From the NCBI GenBank assembly GCA_965141735.1, contig CBCSOX010000060.1, forward strand, positions 1 to 12,643: 12,643 nt of DNA. The letters are read 5' to 3'. How positions within the stretch are numbered: position 1 is the stretch's first letter; the number at the start of each line of letters is the position of its first letter. Positions 1 through 6,390 of this stretch are shown here, piece after piece. The DNA is from Massilioclostridium sp965141735. GTDB taxonomy: Bacteria; Bacillota; Clostridia; Oscillospirales; Ruminococcaceae. Under the pieces are notes generated by a model. The model saw only the letters and a list, made by a program, of their open reading frames with translations. It had not been told where the DNA came from and made no database searches. The position numbers and the translations under genes are program-made.

Positions 1-1
1 G

Positions 2-1804
2 ATTGACGGAGACCTCAGCCACTACGCAGTCGGCCCCCGGGACGACGCGGGCCTGTACCGCATTTTCAGCGAGCTCGAGCTCAAAAAGTTTCTCGAGCGC
101 TACCATCTCCAGCCGGGGGGCGAGCCCGCTCCGGCACCCGAAAAACAGCCCGAACGACACTTCACCGTCCTGCAAAATCCACCCGCAGAGCAAATCGCGC
201 AACAGCTTGGAGATACGGTGGACTTTCTCTACAGCGAAGGTCTTTTGCTGCTCAATCTCGGGGACACCATTGTGGAGTATAATTTTGACGCGGAATCCGC
301 CTTTCGGGCGCTTGTCCTCCAAAACGATCGCCCCAAACGAACCCACGGGGCAAAGGAGCTGTATAAGCGCTGCTTTGCAGAAGGCGAACAGCTGACAAAC
401 CTCGTCTTTTCCACCGACCTTGCCGCCTACCTGCTCGACGCGCTCGCAAAAGGCTATGCACTCGGCGGTTTGATCGAAAAATACCTCCCCGACTTCAACT
501 GCGATGTGGAGGAGCGATACAGAGAAATCGCGGCCTTCCCCGCCCTGTGCGACGCGCTGAACAAGCAGCTCACCGAGTGGGAGATGGAAAGCCTGCTGCA
601 CGACATCGAACTCCCGCTGAGCGAAGTGCTCGCCAATATGGAAAACAAAGGCTTTCAGGTCGACGTCGCGGGGGTCCGGGCGTTCGGCGAAATGCTCCAA
701 GTTGAAATCGAGCGGCTGACTCAGGAAATCTACAGCTACGCGGGGGAGGAGTTCAACATCAACTCCACCCGGGAACTGGGGGCAATCCTGTTCGACAAAC
801 TCGGCCTTCCGACCGGCAAAAAGACCAAGACCGGGTATTCGACCAATGTCGATGTGCTCGAAAAGCTGATTCCGAAACACCCCATCGCGGAACTGGTCCT
901 CGAATACCGCAAGCTCACCAAGCTCAGCTCCACCTATGTCACCGGGCTGCTCAAGGTGACGGGACCGGATCAGCGGGTGCACTCGGTGTTCCGGCAGACC
1001 GAGACCCGCACCGGGCGGATCAGTTCGACCGAGCCCAACATGCAGAACATCCCGATCCGCACCGAACTCGGCAGTCAGATGCGCAAATTCTTTGTCGCAA
1101 AGCCGGACTGTGTGCTGCTTGACGCCGACTACTCCCAGATCGAGCTGCGCATCCTCGCACACATCTCAAACGACAGCCGGATGATTACGGCGTTCCGGGA
1201 GGGGGCGGACATCCACACCGCCACCGCCTCCCAGGTGTTCGGGGTGCCGGCCGAGGTGCTTCCTGCCGAGCTGCGCCGACGCGCCAAGGCGATCAACTTC
1301 GGCATCGTCTACGGCATCGGCGCCTACTCCCTCTCGCAGGACATCAACGTCAGCGTGGCAGAGGCCAAGGAATACATCGAAAACTACCTGCACACCTACA
1401 GCGGGGTGCGGCAGTACATGAACGACATCGTCGAAAGCTCCGCCAAATCAGGCTTTGTCAAAACCATGTTCGGACGAGTGCGCCATCTGCCCGAAATCAC
1501 CTCCTCCAACCACAACACCAAGGCGTTTGGAGAGCGTGTCGCGCTCAACACCCCGATTCAGGGAACTGCCGCGGATATCATCAAAATCGCGATGGTCAAG
1601 GTGTACAGGCGGCTCAAAGAGGAGGGACTCAGCGCCCAGCTGATTTTGCAGGTGCACGATGAACTGCTCATCGAGGTCTCCAAAGCCGACGCGCCCCGCG
1701 CCAAGGGAATCCTCAAGGAAGAGATGGAGCATGCGGCAGATCTCAGCGTCCCGCTCTCGGTCGACGTTTCGGAGGGAGAGAACTGGTACGACGCCAAGGG
1801 ATAA
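2..1804 (+). CDS. polA: DNA polymerase I, C-terminal 600 residues (5' end outside window)
   Basis: Family A DNA polymerase, which fills gaps and replaces RNA primers in repair and replication. The frame is open from base 2, so the gene begins upstream; roughly the first 260-290 residues, including the 5'-nuclease catalytic core, are missing. The first ~35 visible residues look like the end of the 5'-nuclease domain. Residues ~60-245 match the 3'-5' exonuclease fold, but the DxE metal motif is absent (the strand reads VDFLYSEGLLLLNLG), so proofreading is probably lost, as in many Firmicutes. The polymerase domain is intact: motif A DADYSQIELR (374-383), motif B RRRAKAINFGIVYG (425-438; R425, K429, F433 and Y437 match E. 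coli R754, K758, F762 and Y766), and motif C QVHDE with D553. Phe at 433 is the normal ddNTP-discriminating residue. Identity is secure; the degenerate exonuclease is inferred from missing motifs. Confidence 0.97.
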   Translation: MDGDLSHYAVGPRDDAGLYRIFSELELKKFLERYHLQPGGEPAPAPEKQPERHFTVLQNPPAEQIAQQLGDTVDFLYSEGLLLLNLGDTIVEYNFDAESAFRALVLQNDRPKRTHGAKELYKRCFAEGEQLTNLVFSTDLAAYLLDALAKGYALGGLIEKYLPDFNCDVEERYREIAAFPALCDALNKQLTEWEMESLLHDIELPLSEVLANMENKGFQVDVAGVRAFGEMLQVEIERLTQEIYSYAGEEFNINSTRELGAILFDKLGLPTGKKTKTGYSTNVDVLEKLIPKHPIAELVLEYRKLTKLSSTYVTGLLKVTGPDQRVHSVFRQTETRTGRISSTEPNMQNIPIRTELGSQMRKFFVAKPDCVLLDADYSQIELRILAHISNDSRMITAFREGADIHTATASQVFGVPAEVLPAELRRRAKAINFGIVYGIGAYSLSQDINVSVAEAKEYIENYLHTYSGVRQYMNDIVESSAKSGFVKTMFGRVRHLPEITSSNHNTKAFGERVALNTPIQGTAADIIKIAMVKVYRRLKEEGLSAQLILQVHDELLIEVSKADAPRAKGILKEEMEHAADLSVPLSVDVSEGENWYDAKG

Positions 1805-2084
1805 CCCGTTGTCCTTGTGCAGTAATGGTTTTTTCCGCGGGCCAAATTTTCGTGCGACAGGCAGAGAGTGACAGATCGACCGGCACAAAATAAACTTGTT
1901 GCAAGGGATGCGGCTGGGACTGCCGCCTCCCTGGAACGAATGTCTTTCACAGCAGTTTGTGACAGGCCTTTTTTCGCGCCCGAAGTTGGATTGTCCGGTA
2001 ACACGGCACCTTGTGCAAAACCAGTTCACAAATATACCAGGAAAACCACACACTGACCCGCGCTTAGAAAGGAGAACGTCCTTT
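1805..2084 (+). other. polA-to-phosphatase spacer with hairpins
   Basis: This 280-nt gap has no convincing gene. ORFs that cross it have no ribosome binding site and no recognisable product. It holds a hairpin with arms at 1904-1914 and 1922-1932 (10 of 11 pairs, 7-nt loop) and a second stem at 1942-1967 followed by six T. The ribosome binding site for the next gene, AGAAAGGAG (2066-2074), closes the gap. I see no known riboswitch consensus or T-box motif. It may be the polA 3' UTR, the leader of the downstream operon, or both. Confidence 0.45.
1942..1974 (+). terminator. possible rho-independent terminator after polA
   Basis: Arms at 1942-1951 and 1958-1967 form a 10-bp stem with one mismatch and one G-T pair around a 6-nt loop. 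One C and then six T (1969-1974) follow. The stem is rather AT-rich and lies 138 nt after the polA stop. It could end polA transcription or act as an attenuator before the phosphatase operon. Confidence 0.35.
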
Positions 2085-2510
2085 ATGTCAACCGAGAAAC
2101 TTCTGCTCGTCCTCTGCACCGGCAACACCTGCCGCAGCCCGCTCGCCGCCGCAATCCTCAAGCGGCGGGTCAAGGAGCTGGGCAAAACCGCTCAATACCG
2201 CGTTGAGAGCGCCGGGCTGTGGGCAACCCCCGGCGAACCGGTGAGCAAACAGGCCGCAGCTGCCGCCGAGGAGCAGGGCCTCAACATCGCCGCTCACCAG
2301 GCTGTCAGCGTCACGCCGGAACAGCTGCACCAAGCGGAGCGGATTTTTGTGATGACCAAGGGGGAACGGGATGGTATCCTCTCGACAATGGCAGAGCTCG
2401 CCCCCAAAATCAGCGTTGTGGAAGCCTCGGATCCCACCGGTCTGGACCTCGCGGCGCACCGCGCCTGCTGCAGTGATCTCGTCCGATATTTTGAAAGGGT
2501 GGGGTTATGA
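2085..2510 (+). CDS. Low-molecular-weight phosphatase, YwlE-like (probable protein-arginine phosphatase)
   Basis: 141-aa cytoplasmic phosphatase of the LMW-PTP fold. The P-loop CTGNTCRSP (residues 11-19) supplies nucleophile Cys11 and Arg17. The general-acid Asp lies in the DP pair at 116-117 (ASDPTG). Thr15, at the position where classical LMW tyrosine phosphatases usually carry Ile, is the feature linked in B. subtilis YwlE to phosphoarginine preference, so a role reversing McsB-type arginine phosphorylation is likely. That specificity is inferred from the one residue and overall similarity. The start at 2085 is chosen because AAAGGAG lies ~10 nt upstream and the CTGNTC motif then begins at residue 11, as the family expects; longer in-frame starts lack a ribosome binding site. 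The stop overlaps the rimI start (ATGA), so the genes are probably translationally coupled. No mcsB is visible in the window. Confidence 0.88.
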   Translation: MSTEKLLLVLCTGNTCRSPLAAAILKRRVKELGKTAQYRVESAGLWATPGEPVSKQAAAAAEEQGLNIAAHQAVSVTPEQLHQAERIFVMTKGERDGILSTMAELAPKISVVEASDPTGLDLAAHRACCSDLVRYFERVGL

Positions 2511-2959
2511 TTGAGATTGTCCGAATGACCCCCGCGCTCTGTCCCGGCGTCCACGCGGTGGAAGAGGCCTGTTTTTCCGATCCCTGGTCCCTCGAAGCGT
2601 TTGTCCAGGAGCTCGACAATCCCCGCTCCACCACCCTTGCCGCAGTGGAGGGGGATGTTGTCGCGGGATTTGTCAATGTTCATCTGATCTGCGGGGAGTG
2701 CTTTCTCAACAACATCGGCGTCTCCGCTGCCTACCGTCGGCGGGGAATCGCCTCCCTTCTTCTGAAAGCCCTGATCGCCGAACTGCGGAACAGGACGGAA
2801 TTTATCACCCTCGAAGTGCGGGTGTCCAACGCCCCGGCCATTGCGCTATATCAAAAATTCGGGTTTGAGCCGGTGGGAAGGCGCAGAAATTTCTACGCCC
2901 ACCCCACCGAAGACGCGCTGCTCATGACCCTGACCTTTGCAAAGGAGTCCTCTGAATGA
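2507..2959 (+). CDS. rimI: Ribosomal protein bS18 N-alpha-acetyltransferase
   Basis: 150-aa GNAT-fold enzyme that moves an acetyl group from acetyl-CoA to the N-terminal alanine of ribosomal protein S18. The acetyl-CoA pyrophosphate loop is seen as VSAAYRRRGIASLLL (72-86, RRRGIA at 77-82). Glu103 in LEVR and Tyr115 in IALYQKFGF sit at the positions of the catalytic Glu and Tyr described for Salmonella RimI. The C-terminal NFYAHPTEDALLM is the usual RimI end signature. It overlaps the phosphatase by 4 nt and tsaD by 4 nt (ATGA at both joins), and rimI next to tsaD is a recurring pairing in Firmicutes. Length is normal. Some RimI proteins acetylate other N-termini, so the substrate is taken from the family. 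Confidence 0.93.
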   Translation: MIEIVRMTPALCPGVHAVEEACFSDPWSLEAFVQELDNPRSTTLAAVEGDVVAGFVNVHLICGECFLNNIGVSAAYRRRGIASLLLKALIAELRNRTEFITLEVRVSNAPAIALYQKFGFEPVGRRRNFYAHPTEDALLMTLTFAKESSE

Positions 2960-3987
2960 AACTGTTAGCCATTGAAAGCTCGTGTGACGAAACCGCTGCC
3001 GCCGTGGTGGAGGACGGAAAAACCGTCCTGTCCTCAGTTATCGCCTCTCAGGTGGAGGAGCACAAGCAGTACGGCGGAGTGGTGCCCGAAATCGCCTCCC
3101 GCCGTCATTGTGAAGCCATCTCCGCCGTGGTGGACAAGGCGCTCGCCGACGCGGGGGAAACGATTCACTCAATCGACGGAATCGCCGTCACCTATGCGCC
3201 CGGCCTGATCGGAGCGTTGCTCGTCGGGGTCAACTACGCCAAAGGGCTCGCCATGGCGAGCGGCAAGCCGCTCATCCCCACCCATCACATCCGCTCCCAC
3301 ATCGCCGCCAACTACATCGCCCATCCTGGGCTCAAGCCCCCCTTCACCTGTCTGGTCGCTTCGGGCGGACACAGCCACATTATCGAGGTGCAGGACTACA
3401 CCAAGTTCCGCGTCATCGGCCGCACCCGGGACGATGCGGCAGGCGAGGCCTACGACAAGGCGGCCCGCTCGATGGGCTTTCCCTATCCCGGCGGCGTCTA
3501 CATAGACCGGGCCGCCCAGCTCGGCGATCCCGACGTCTACAGGCTGCCCCGTCCCAGAGTAGAGGGATGCCCCTATGATTTCAGCTTTTCCGGCCTCAAA
3601 ACCGCTGTGATCAACACCATTCACAACGCAAAACAAAAGGGGGAAAGCGTGGAGGTCAACGATCTCGCAGCCTCGTTTCAAAAGGCGGTGTGCGACATTC
3701 TCAGCGATCGGCTGATGAAAGCAGCCGGGGAGCTCGGCCACAACAGCATCGTCGTTGCGGGTGGGGTGTCGGCCAACTCCGGCCTGCGCACCCGGCTCGC
3801 CAAAGAGTGCGAACAACGCGGCTACCAGCTCTATCTTCCCCCGCTCGACCTCTGTGGGGACAACGCCGCCATGGTCGGCGCGCAGGGGTATTACGAGTTT
3901 CTCGCCGGGGTCACGGCTGGGCTTGATCTCAACGCCACCGCCTCTCTCCCCATTGACTGCGGCTATGGAGAAGACGCGTATGCCTGA
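2956..3987 (+). CDS. tsaD: tRNA threonylcarbamoyladenosine transferase TsaD
   Basis: 343-aa ASKHA-fold enzyme (Gcp/YgjD/Kae1 family). It transfers the threonylcarbamoyl group from TC-AMP to A37 of ANN-decoding tRNAs, working with TsaB and TsaE. Visible signatures are ESSCDETA (7-14), the metal-binding HHIRSHI with His111 and His115, the nucleotide loop VASGGHSHII (134-143), AGGVSAN (268-274) and GDNAAMVG (301-308, Asp302). The usual HHIEGH is HHIRSH here, a mild change between the two metal histidines. Length is typical. It starts in a 4-nt overlap with rimI, and the next gene's ribosome binding site and start lie inside its last ~20 nt. TsaB and TsaE are not in the window and must be encoded elsewhere. 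Confidence 0.97.
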   Translation: MKLLAIESSCDETAAAVVEDGKTVLSSVIASQVEEHKQYGGVVPEIASRRHCEAISAVVDKALADAGETIHSIDGIAVTYAPGLIGALLVGVNYAKGLAMASGKPLIPTHHIRSHIAANYIAHPGLKPPFTCLVASGGHSHIIEVQDYTKFRVIGRTRDDAAGEAYDKAARSMGFPYPGGVYIDRAAQLGDPDVYRLPRPRVEGCPYDFSFSGLKTAVINTIHNAKQKGESVEVNDLAASFQKAVCDILSDRLMKAAGELGHNSIVVAGGVSANSGLRTRLAKECEQRGYQLYLPPLDLCGDNAAMVGAQGYYEFLAGVTAGLDLNATASLPIDCGYGEDAYA

Positions 3988-4474
3988 ATTCATCTCCCAT
4001 CAATTTGATCCTGTCTATGATGAGCACTCCCGCATCCTCATCCTCGGCACCATGCCGTCGGTCAAGTCGCGGGAGCATCAGTTTTACTATATGCACCCCC
4101 AAAACCGCTTTTGGAAGGTGCTCTCCTCCCTGTTGGAGTGGGAGTTTCCCACCACTATCGGGCAGAAAAAGCAGATGCTACTGCGCAATCACATCGCCCT
4201 GTGGGATGTGCTCGCCTCCTGCGAAATCCACGGTTCCGCCGACAGCTCGATCAAATCCCCTGTGGTCAACGATTTTGAACCCCTCTTTGCGCGCACTCAG
4301 ATTCAGGCGGTCTACACCAACGGCCGCAAGGCGGACGAGCTCTACCGCAAGCACAGTCTTCCCCGCACCGGGCGCGCCGCCATCTACCTCCCCTCCACCA
4401 GTCCAGCCAACGCCTCCTTTTCCCTCGACCGCCTCCTCGCCTCCTGGCAGGTGCTTCTCGAGCGGATCCGGTAA
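3980..4474 (+). CDS. DNA-deoxyinosine (hypoxanthine-DNA) glycosylase, UDG superfamily family 6
   Basis: 164-aa base-excision repair enzyme expected to remove hypoxanthine formed by adenine deamination. Motifs in order: GTMPS (23-27), the HPQNRFW block (39-45), ALWDVL (73-78) and a C-terminal STSPAN (139-144); together these match the HDG branch of the uracil-DNA glycosylase superfamily. The ATG at 3980 is preferred over the in-frame ATG at 3965 because GGAGAAG (3967-3973) lies 6 nt before it, inside the tsaD 3' end. The 8-nt overlap with tsaD suggests coupled translation and makes this the last gene of the phosphatase-rimI-tsaD unit. The family call is strong; substrate preference (hypoxanthine versus uracil) follows from the family and is not visible in the sequence. 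Confidence 0.88.
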   Translation: MPEFISHQFDPVYDEHSRILILGTMPSVKSREHQFYYMHPQNRFWKVLSSLLEWEFPTTIGQKKQMLLRNHIALWDVLASCEIHGSADSSIKSPVVNDFEPLFARTQIQAVYTNGRKADELYRKHSLPRTGRAAIYLPSTSPANASFSLDRLLASWQVLLERIR

Positions 4475-4479
4475 GACGG

Positions 4480-4653
4480 ATGGGGCTCCGCCCCATACCC
4501 CGCTTAGGAGCCTTTTGAAAAAGGCCCCTAAGAACCCTCTAAAACTTAAAATGGCGCCCATCCTAAAAGATGGGCGCCATTTTAAGTTCTTGGGGATTTT
4601 TAAGGGGCTTCTTTCAAGAAGCCCCTTAAACGGAGTCTGAGGCAGCGCCTCAG
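4480..4653. repeat. Nested five-hairpin palindromic element (MITE/REP-like) in the convergent gap
   Basis: Almost the whole space between the glycosylase stop and the enolase stop is one layered palindrome. Hairpins in order: 4480-4496 (ATGGGGC/GCCCCAT, 3-nt loop); about 4504-4532 (TTAGGAGCC/GGCCCCTAA, one G-T or A-C position depending on strand); a perfect 20-bp central stem, arms 4543-4562 and 4569-4588, loop CTAAAA; 4599-4630 (perfect 15-bp arms, 2-nt gap); and 4637-4653 (CTGAGGC/GCCTCAG). The left half is also an imperfect inverted copy of the right half. The two outer hairpins differ at paired positions in a compensatory way (TGGGGC..GCCCCA versus TGAGGC..GCCTCA). No ORF is present. It may be a non-autonomous mobile or REP-type repeat that also terminates transcription from both sides. 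Confidence 0.8.
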
Positions 4654-4658
4654 CAGTT

Positions 4659-5924
4659 TTACCAGATCCCCTTGGGGTACACGCCGGCAGAGCCGAGGTG
4701 CTGTTCGATTTTGAGAAGGCGGTTGTATTTGGCGACGCGGTCGGTGCGGGAGGGAGCGCCGGTTTTGATTTGGCCTGCGTTGAGGGCGACGGCGAGGTCG
4801 GCAATGGTGGTGTCCTCTGTCTCCCCGCTGCGGTGGGAGATGATGGTGTTGTAGCCATTGCGTTTGGCGAGACAGATGGCGTCGAGGGTCTCGCTCAGGG
4901 TGCCGATCTGGTTGACCTTGACGAGAATCGCGTTGCCCGCCTGTTTCTCAATCCCCTGCTGCAGCCGTTTGACATTGGTGACAAACAGGTCATCTCCGAC
5001 GATCTGCACCCCGTCGAGCCGCTTGGTGATCTGGGCAAATCCCTCAAAATCCTCTTCCGCCAGCGGATCCTCAAGCGAAATGATGGGATATTTGTTGCAC
5101 AAGTCGGAAAAATAGTCAATGAGCTCGTCGCTCGTGTAGCACTTGCCCTTTTTGGGAAGCAGGTAGGCGCCGCCCTGGTACCATTCGCTCGACGCGATAT
5201 CCATGGCGAGCGCAATGTCCCGGCCCGGCTGGTAGCCGGCCTGCTCGACGGCCTGCAAAATCAGCTCAATCGCCTGTTCGTCCTTGTCGAGATTGGGGGC
5301 AAATCCGCCCTCGTCGCCCACAGTGGTGGCGAGTCCGTTCTTTTTGAGAATTTTGCCAAGGGTGTGAAACACCTCTACACAGGCGCGCAGACCGGCGGAA
5401 AAGCTGCAGGAACCAATCGGCATGATCATGAATTCCTGGATATCGATGTTGTTGGCTGCGTGCGCGCCGCCGTTGAGGATGTTCATCATCGGCACGGGGA
5501 GGGTGCACCCGTTGATGCCGCCGATGTAGCGGTAGAGGGGAAGCTCCACCGAATTTGCCGCTGCTTTGGCTGCTGCGAGCGACACGGCGAGCATGGCGTT
5601 TGCACCCAGCCTGCTCTTGTTTTCCGAGTTGTCCAGCTCAAGCATGGTGTTGTCGACTGTGCGCTGGTTTAAGCAGTTTTTCCCTTCGAGTGCCCGGTCG
5701 ATTTTGGTGTTGATGTTGTGCACAGCTTTGAGCACGCCCTTGCCCAGGTAGCGGTCGGGGTCCTCATCCCGCAGCTCGTGCGCCTCGTAGATTCCGGTCG
5801 ATGCGCCGGACGGCACGCTCGCGGTCCCCATTTTGCCCGATTCGAGAAGTACGGTTGCCTCCACAGTGGGATTGCCCCGCGAATCGATAATTTCCCGTCC
5901 AATAACTGATTGAATGGTGTCCAT
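4659..5924 (-). CDS. eno: Enolase (phosphopyruvate hydratase)
   Basis: 421-aa glycolytic enzyme interconverting 2-phosphoglycerate and phosphoenolpyruvate with two Mg ions in the cytoplasm. All key residues are present: loop SGASTG (39-44), proton-transfer Glu205 in GDEGGF, metal ligands Asp242 (MDIASSEWY), Glu285 (SLEDPLAEED) and Asp311 (VGDDLFVTN), Lys336 (LVKVNQIGT), the SHRSGETED loop (363-371) and Lys387 (IKTGAPSRTDR). It starts MDTIQSVIGREIIDSRGNPT, the normal N-terminus, 6 nt after AAAGGAGGA (revcomp of 5931-5939). It is transcribed alone, convergent with the glycosylase gene across the palindromic element and divergent from the lipoprotein gene. Nothing is unusual in the protein. Confidence 0.98.
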   Translation of the reverse strand: MDTIQSVIGREIIDSRGNPTVEATVLLESGKMGTASVPSGASTGIYEAHELRDEDPDRYLGKGVLKAVHNINTKIDRALEGKNCLNQRTVDNTMLELDNSENKSRLGANAMLAVSLAAAKAAANSVELPLYRYIGGINGCTLPVPMMNILNGGAHAANNIDIQEFMIMPIGSCSFSAGLRACVEVFHTLGKILKKNGLATTVGDEGGFAPNLDKDEQAIELILQAVEQAGYQPGRDIALAMDIASSEWYQGGAYLLPKKGKCYTSDELIDYFSDLCNKYPIISLEDPLAEEDFEGFAQITKRLDGVQIVGDDLFVTNVKRLQQGIEKQAGNAILVKVNQIGTLSETLDAICLAKRNGYNTIISHRSGETEDTTIADLAVALNAGQIKTGAPSRTDRVAKYNRLLKIEQHLGSAGVYPKGIW

Positions 5925-5978
5925 TTCATATCCTCCTTTGAGTAACAGCTTCCGTTTCTCTTAGGGTGCGCAAAATCA

Positions 5979-6008
5979 CTGAATTTTATACCATCTGCGG
6001 CATACAAT
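5979..6008 (+). promoter_or_regulatory. weak candidate promoter for the small lipoprotein gene
   Basis: TACAAT (6003-6008) is a good -10. The best -35 is CTGAAT (5979-5984) at an 18-nt spacing, only 3 of 6 matches. It overlaps the opposing eno -10, so the two promoters would compete if both are real. Confidence 0.2.
5985..5993 (-). promoter_or_regulatory. candidate extended -10 of the eno promoter
   Basis: On the minus strand TGGTATAAA is an extended -10 (TGnTATAAT-like, with TATAAA at 5985-5990). It would give a leader of ~50 nt before the eno start. There is no good -35 at 17 nt, which an extended -10 can tolerate. Confidence 0.35.
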
Positions 6009-6066
6009 AAATGCGACAGCCTGTCTGACAAAAACAAATTAAAATCATACAGAATGGAGGATTTCT

Positions 6067-6384
6067 ATGAAAAAATTAGCGATTTATTCGCTCAGCGCCT
6101 TGCTCTGTATTTCGCTGTTCGCCGGATGCAACCGGGACGCGGACACTTCGAGCAACCCGAGTTCCAGTTCCCCTTCCAGCTCGTCTTCGAGTGACATGAC
6201 CAGCAGTTCAAACAGCGCGGTCAGCGATGCTGTGAGCGATGTAGAGAGCTCGGTCAGCAATGCCAAAGACGCGGTCAGCGGTGCGGTCAGCGGCGCGGTC
6301 AGTGGGGCAGAGGACGCAGTCAGCAAGGTGACCAGCGGCGTGGAAAGCGCAGTGAGCGGCCTTGACGACGGCGCAAGCCGATAA
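6067..6384 (+). CDS. Small Ser-rich lipoprotein with AVSG tetrapeptide repeats
   Basis: 105 aa, no family recognised. Residues 1-20 are a lipoprotein signal peptide (MKK, hydrophobic stretch, lipobox LFAG) with lipidated Cys21, so the protein should be anchored on the outer face of the membrane. Residues 27-49 are a Ser-rich linker. From ~50 to 100 the chain is built from degenerate four-residue units of A/V-V-S-x type (AVSD, SVSN, AVSG three times running, AVSK), interspersed with acidic residues; this could form an amphipathic helix or stay disordered. GGAGG (6056-6060) lies 6 nt before the ATG. Its TAA is followed in the same frame, six bases later, by the TTG of the deacetylase, itself a Ser-rich lipoprotein, so the two are probably co-transcribed. 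A structural or accessory envelope role is a guess. Confidence 0.8.
   Translation: MKKLAIYSLSALLCISLFAGCNRDADTSSNPSSSSPSSSSSSDMTSSSNSAVSDAVSDVESSVSNAKDAVSGAVSGAVSGAEDAVSKVTSGVESAVSGLDDGASR
6271..6306 (+). repeat. three tandem 12-bp units encoding AVSG
   Basis: Consecutive near-identical 12-mers (GCGGTCAGCGGT, GCGGTCAGCGGC, GCGGTCAGTGGG) encode AVSG three times. A related copy, GCGGTCAGCGAT, lies at 6217-6228. The conservation at DNA level points to recent slippage expansion inside the lipoprotein gene. Confidence 0.8.
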
Positions 6385-6390
6385 ACGCCT

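Noticed and set aside
1795..1817. CAAGG...CCTTG stem across the polA stop codon
   Set aside because: Bulged, almost no loop, and the T-run lies 11 nt beyond; the stem at 1942-1974 is a better terminator.
1868..2056. 62-aa plus-strand ORF in the spacer after polA
   Set aside because: GTG start without a ribosome binding site, overlaps the hairpins, no recognisable features.
1448..2185. 245-aa minus-strand open frame across the polA end and the spacer
   Set aside because: Mostly antisense to the conserved polymerase motif C region and the phosphatase start; no start signals.
3169..3993. 274-aa open frame on the minus strand across tsaD
   Set aside because: Antisense to tsaD; composition follows the complement of the codon pattern, and no family features.
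4480..4653. tRNA or structured housekeeping RNA
   Set aside because: Nested perfect palindromes do not match a cloverleaf, 6S, SRP or tmRNA layout.
4698..5672. 324-aa open frame on the plus strand inside enolase
   Set aside because: Antisense shadow of a complete, motif-perfect eno gene; no ribosome binding site or recognisable domain.
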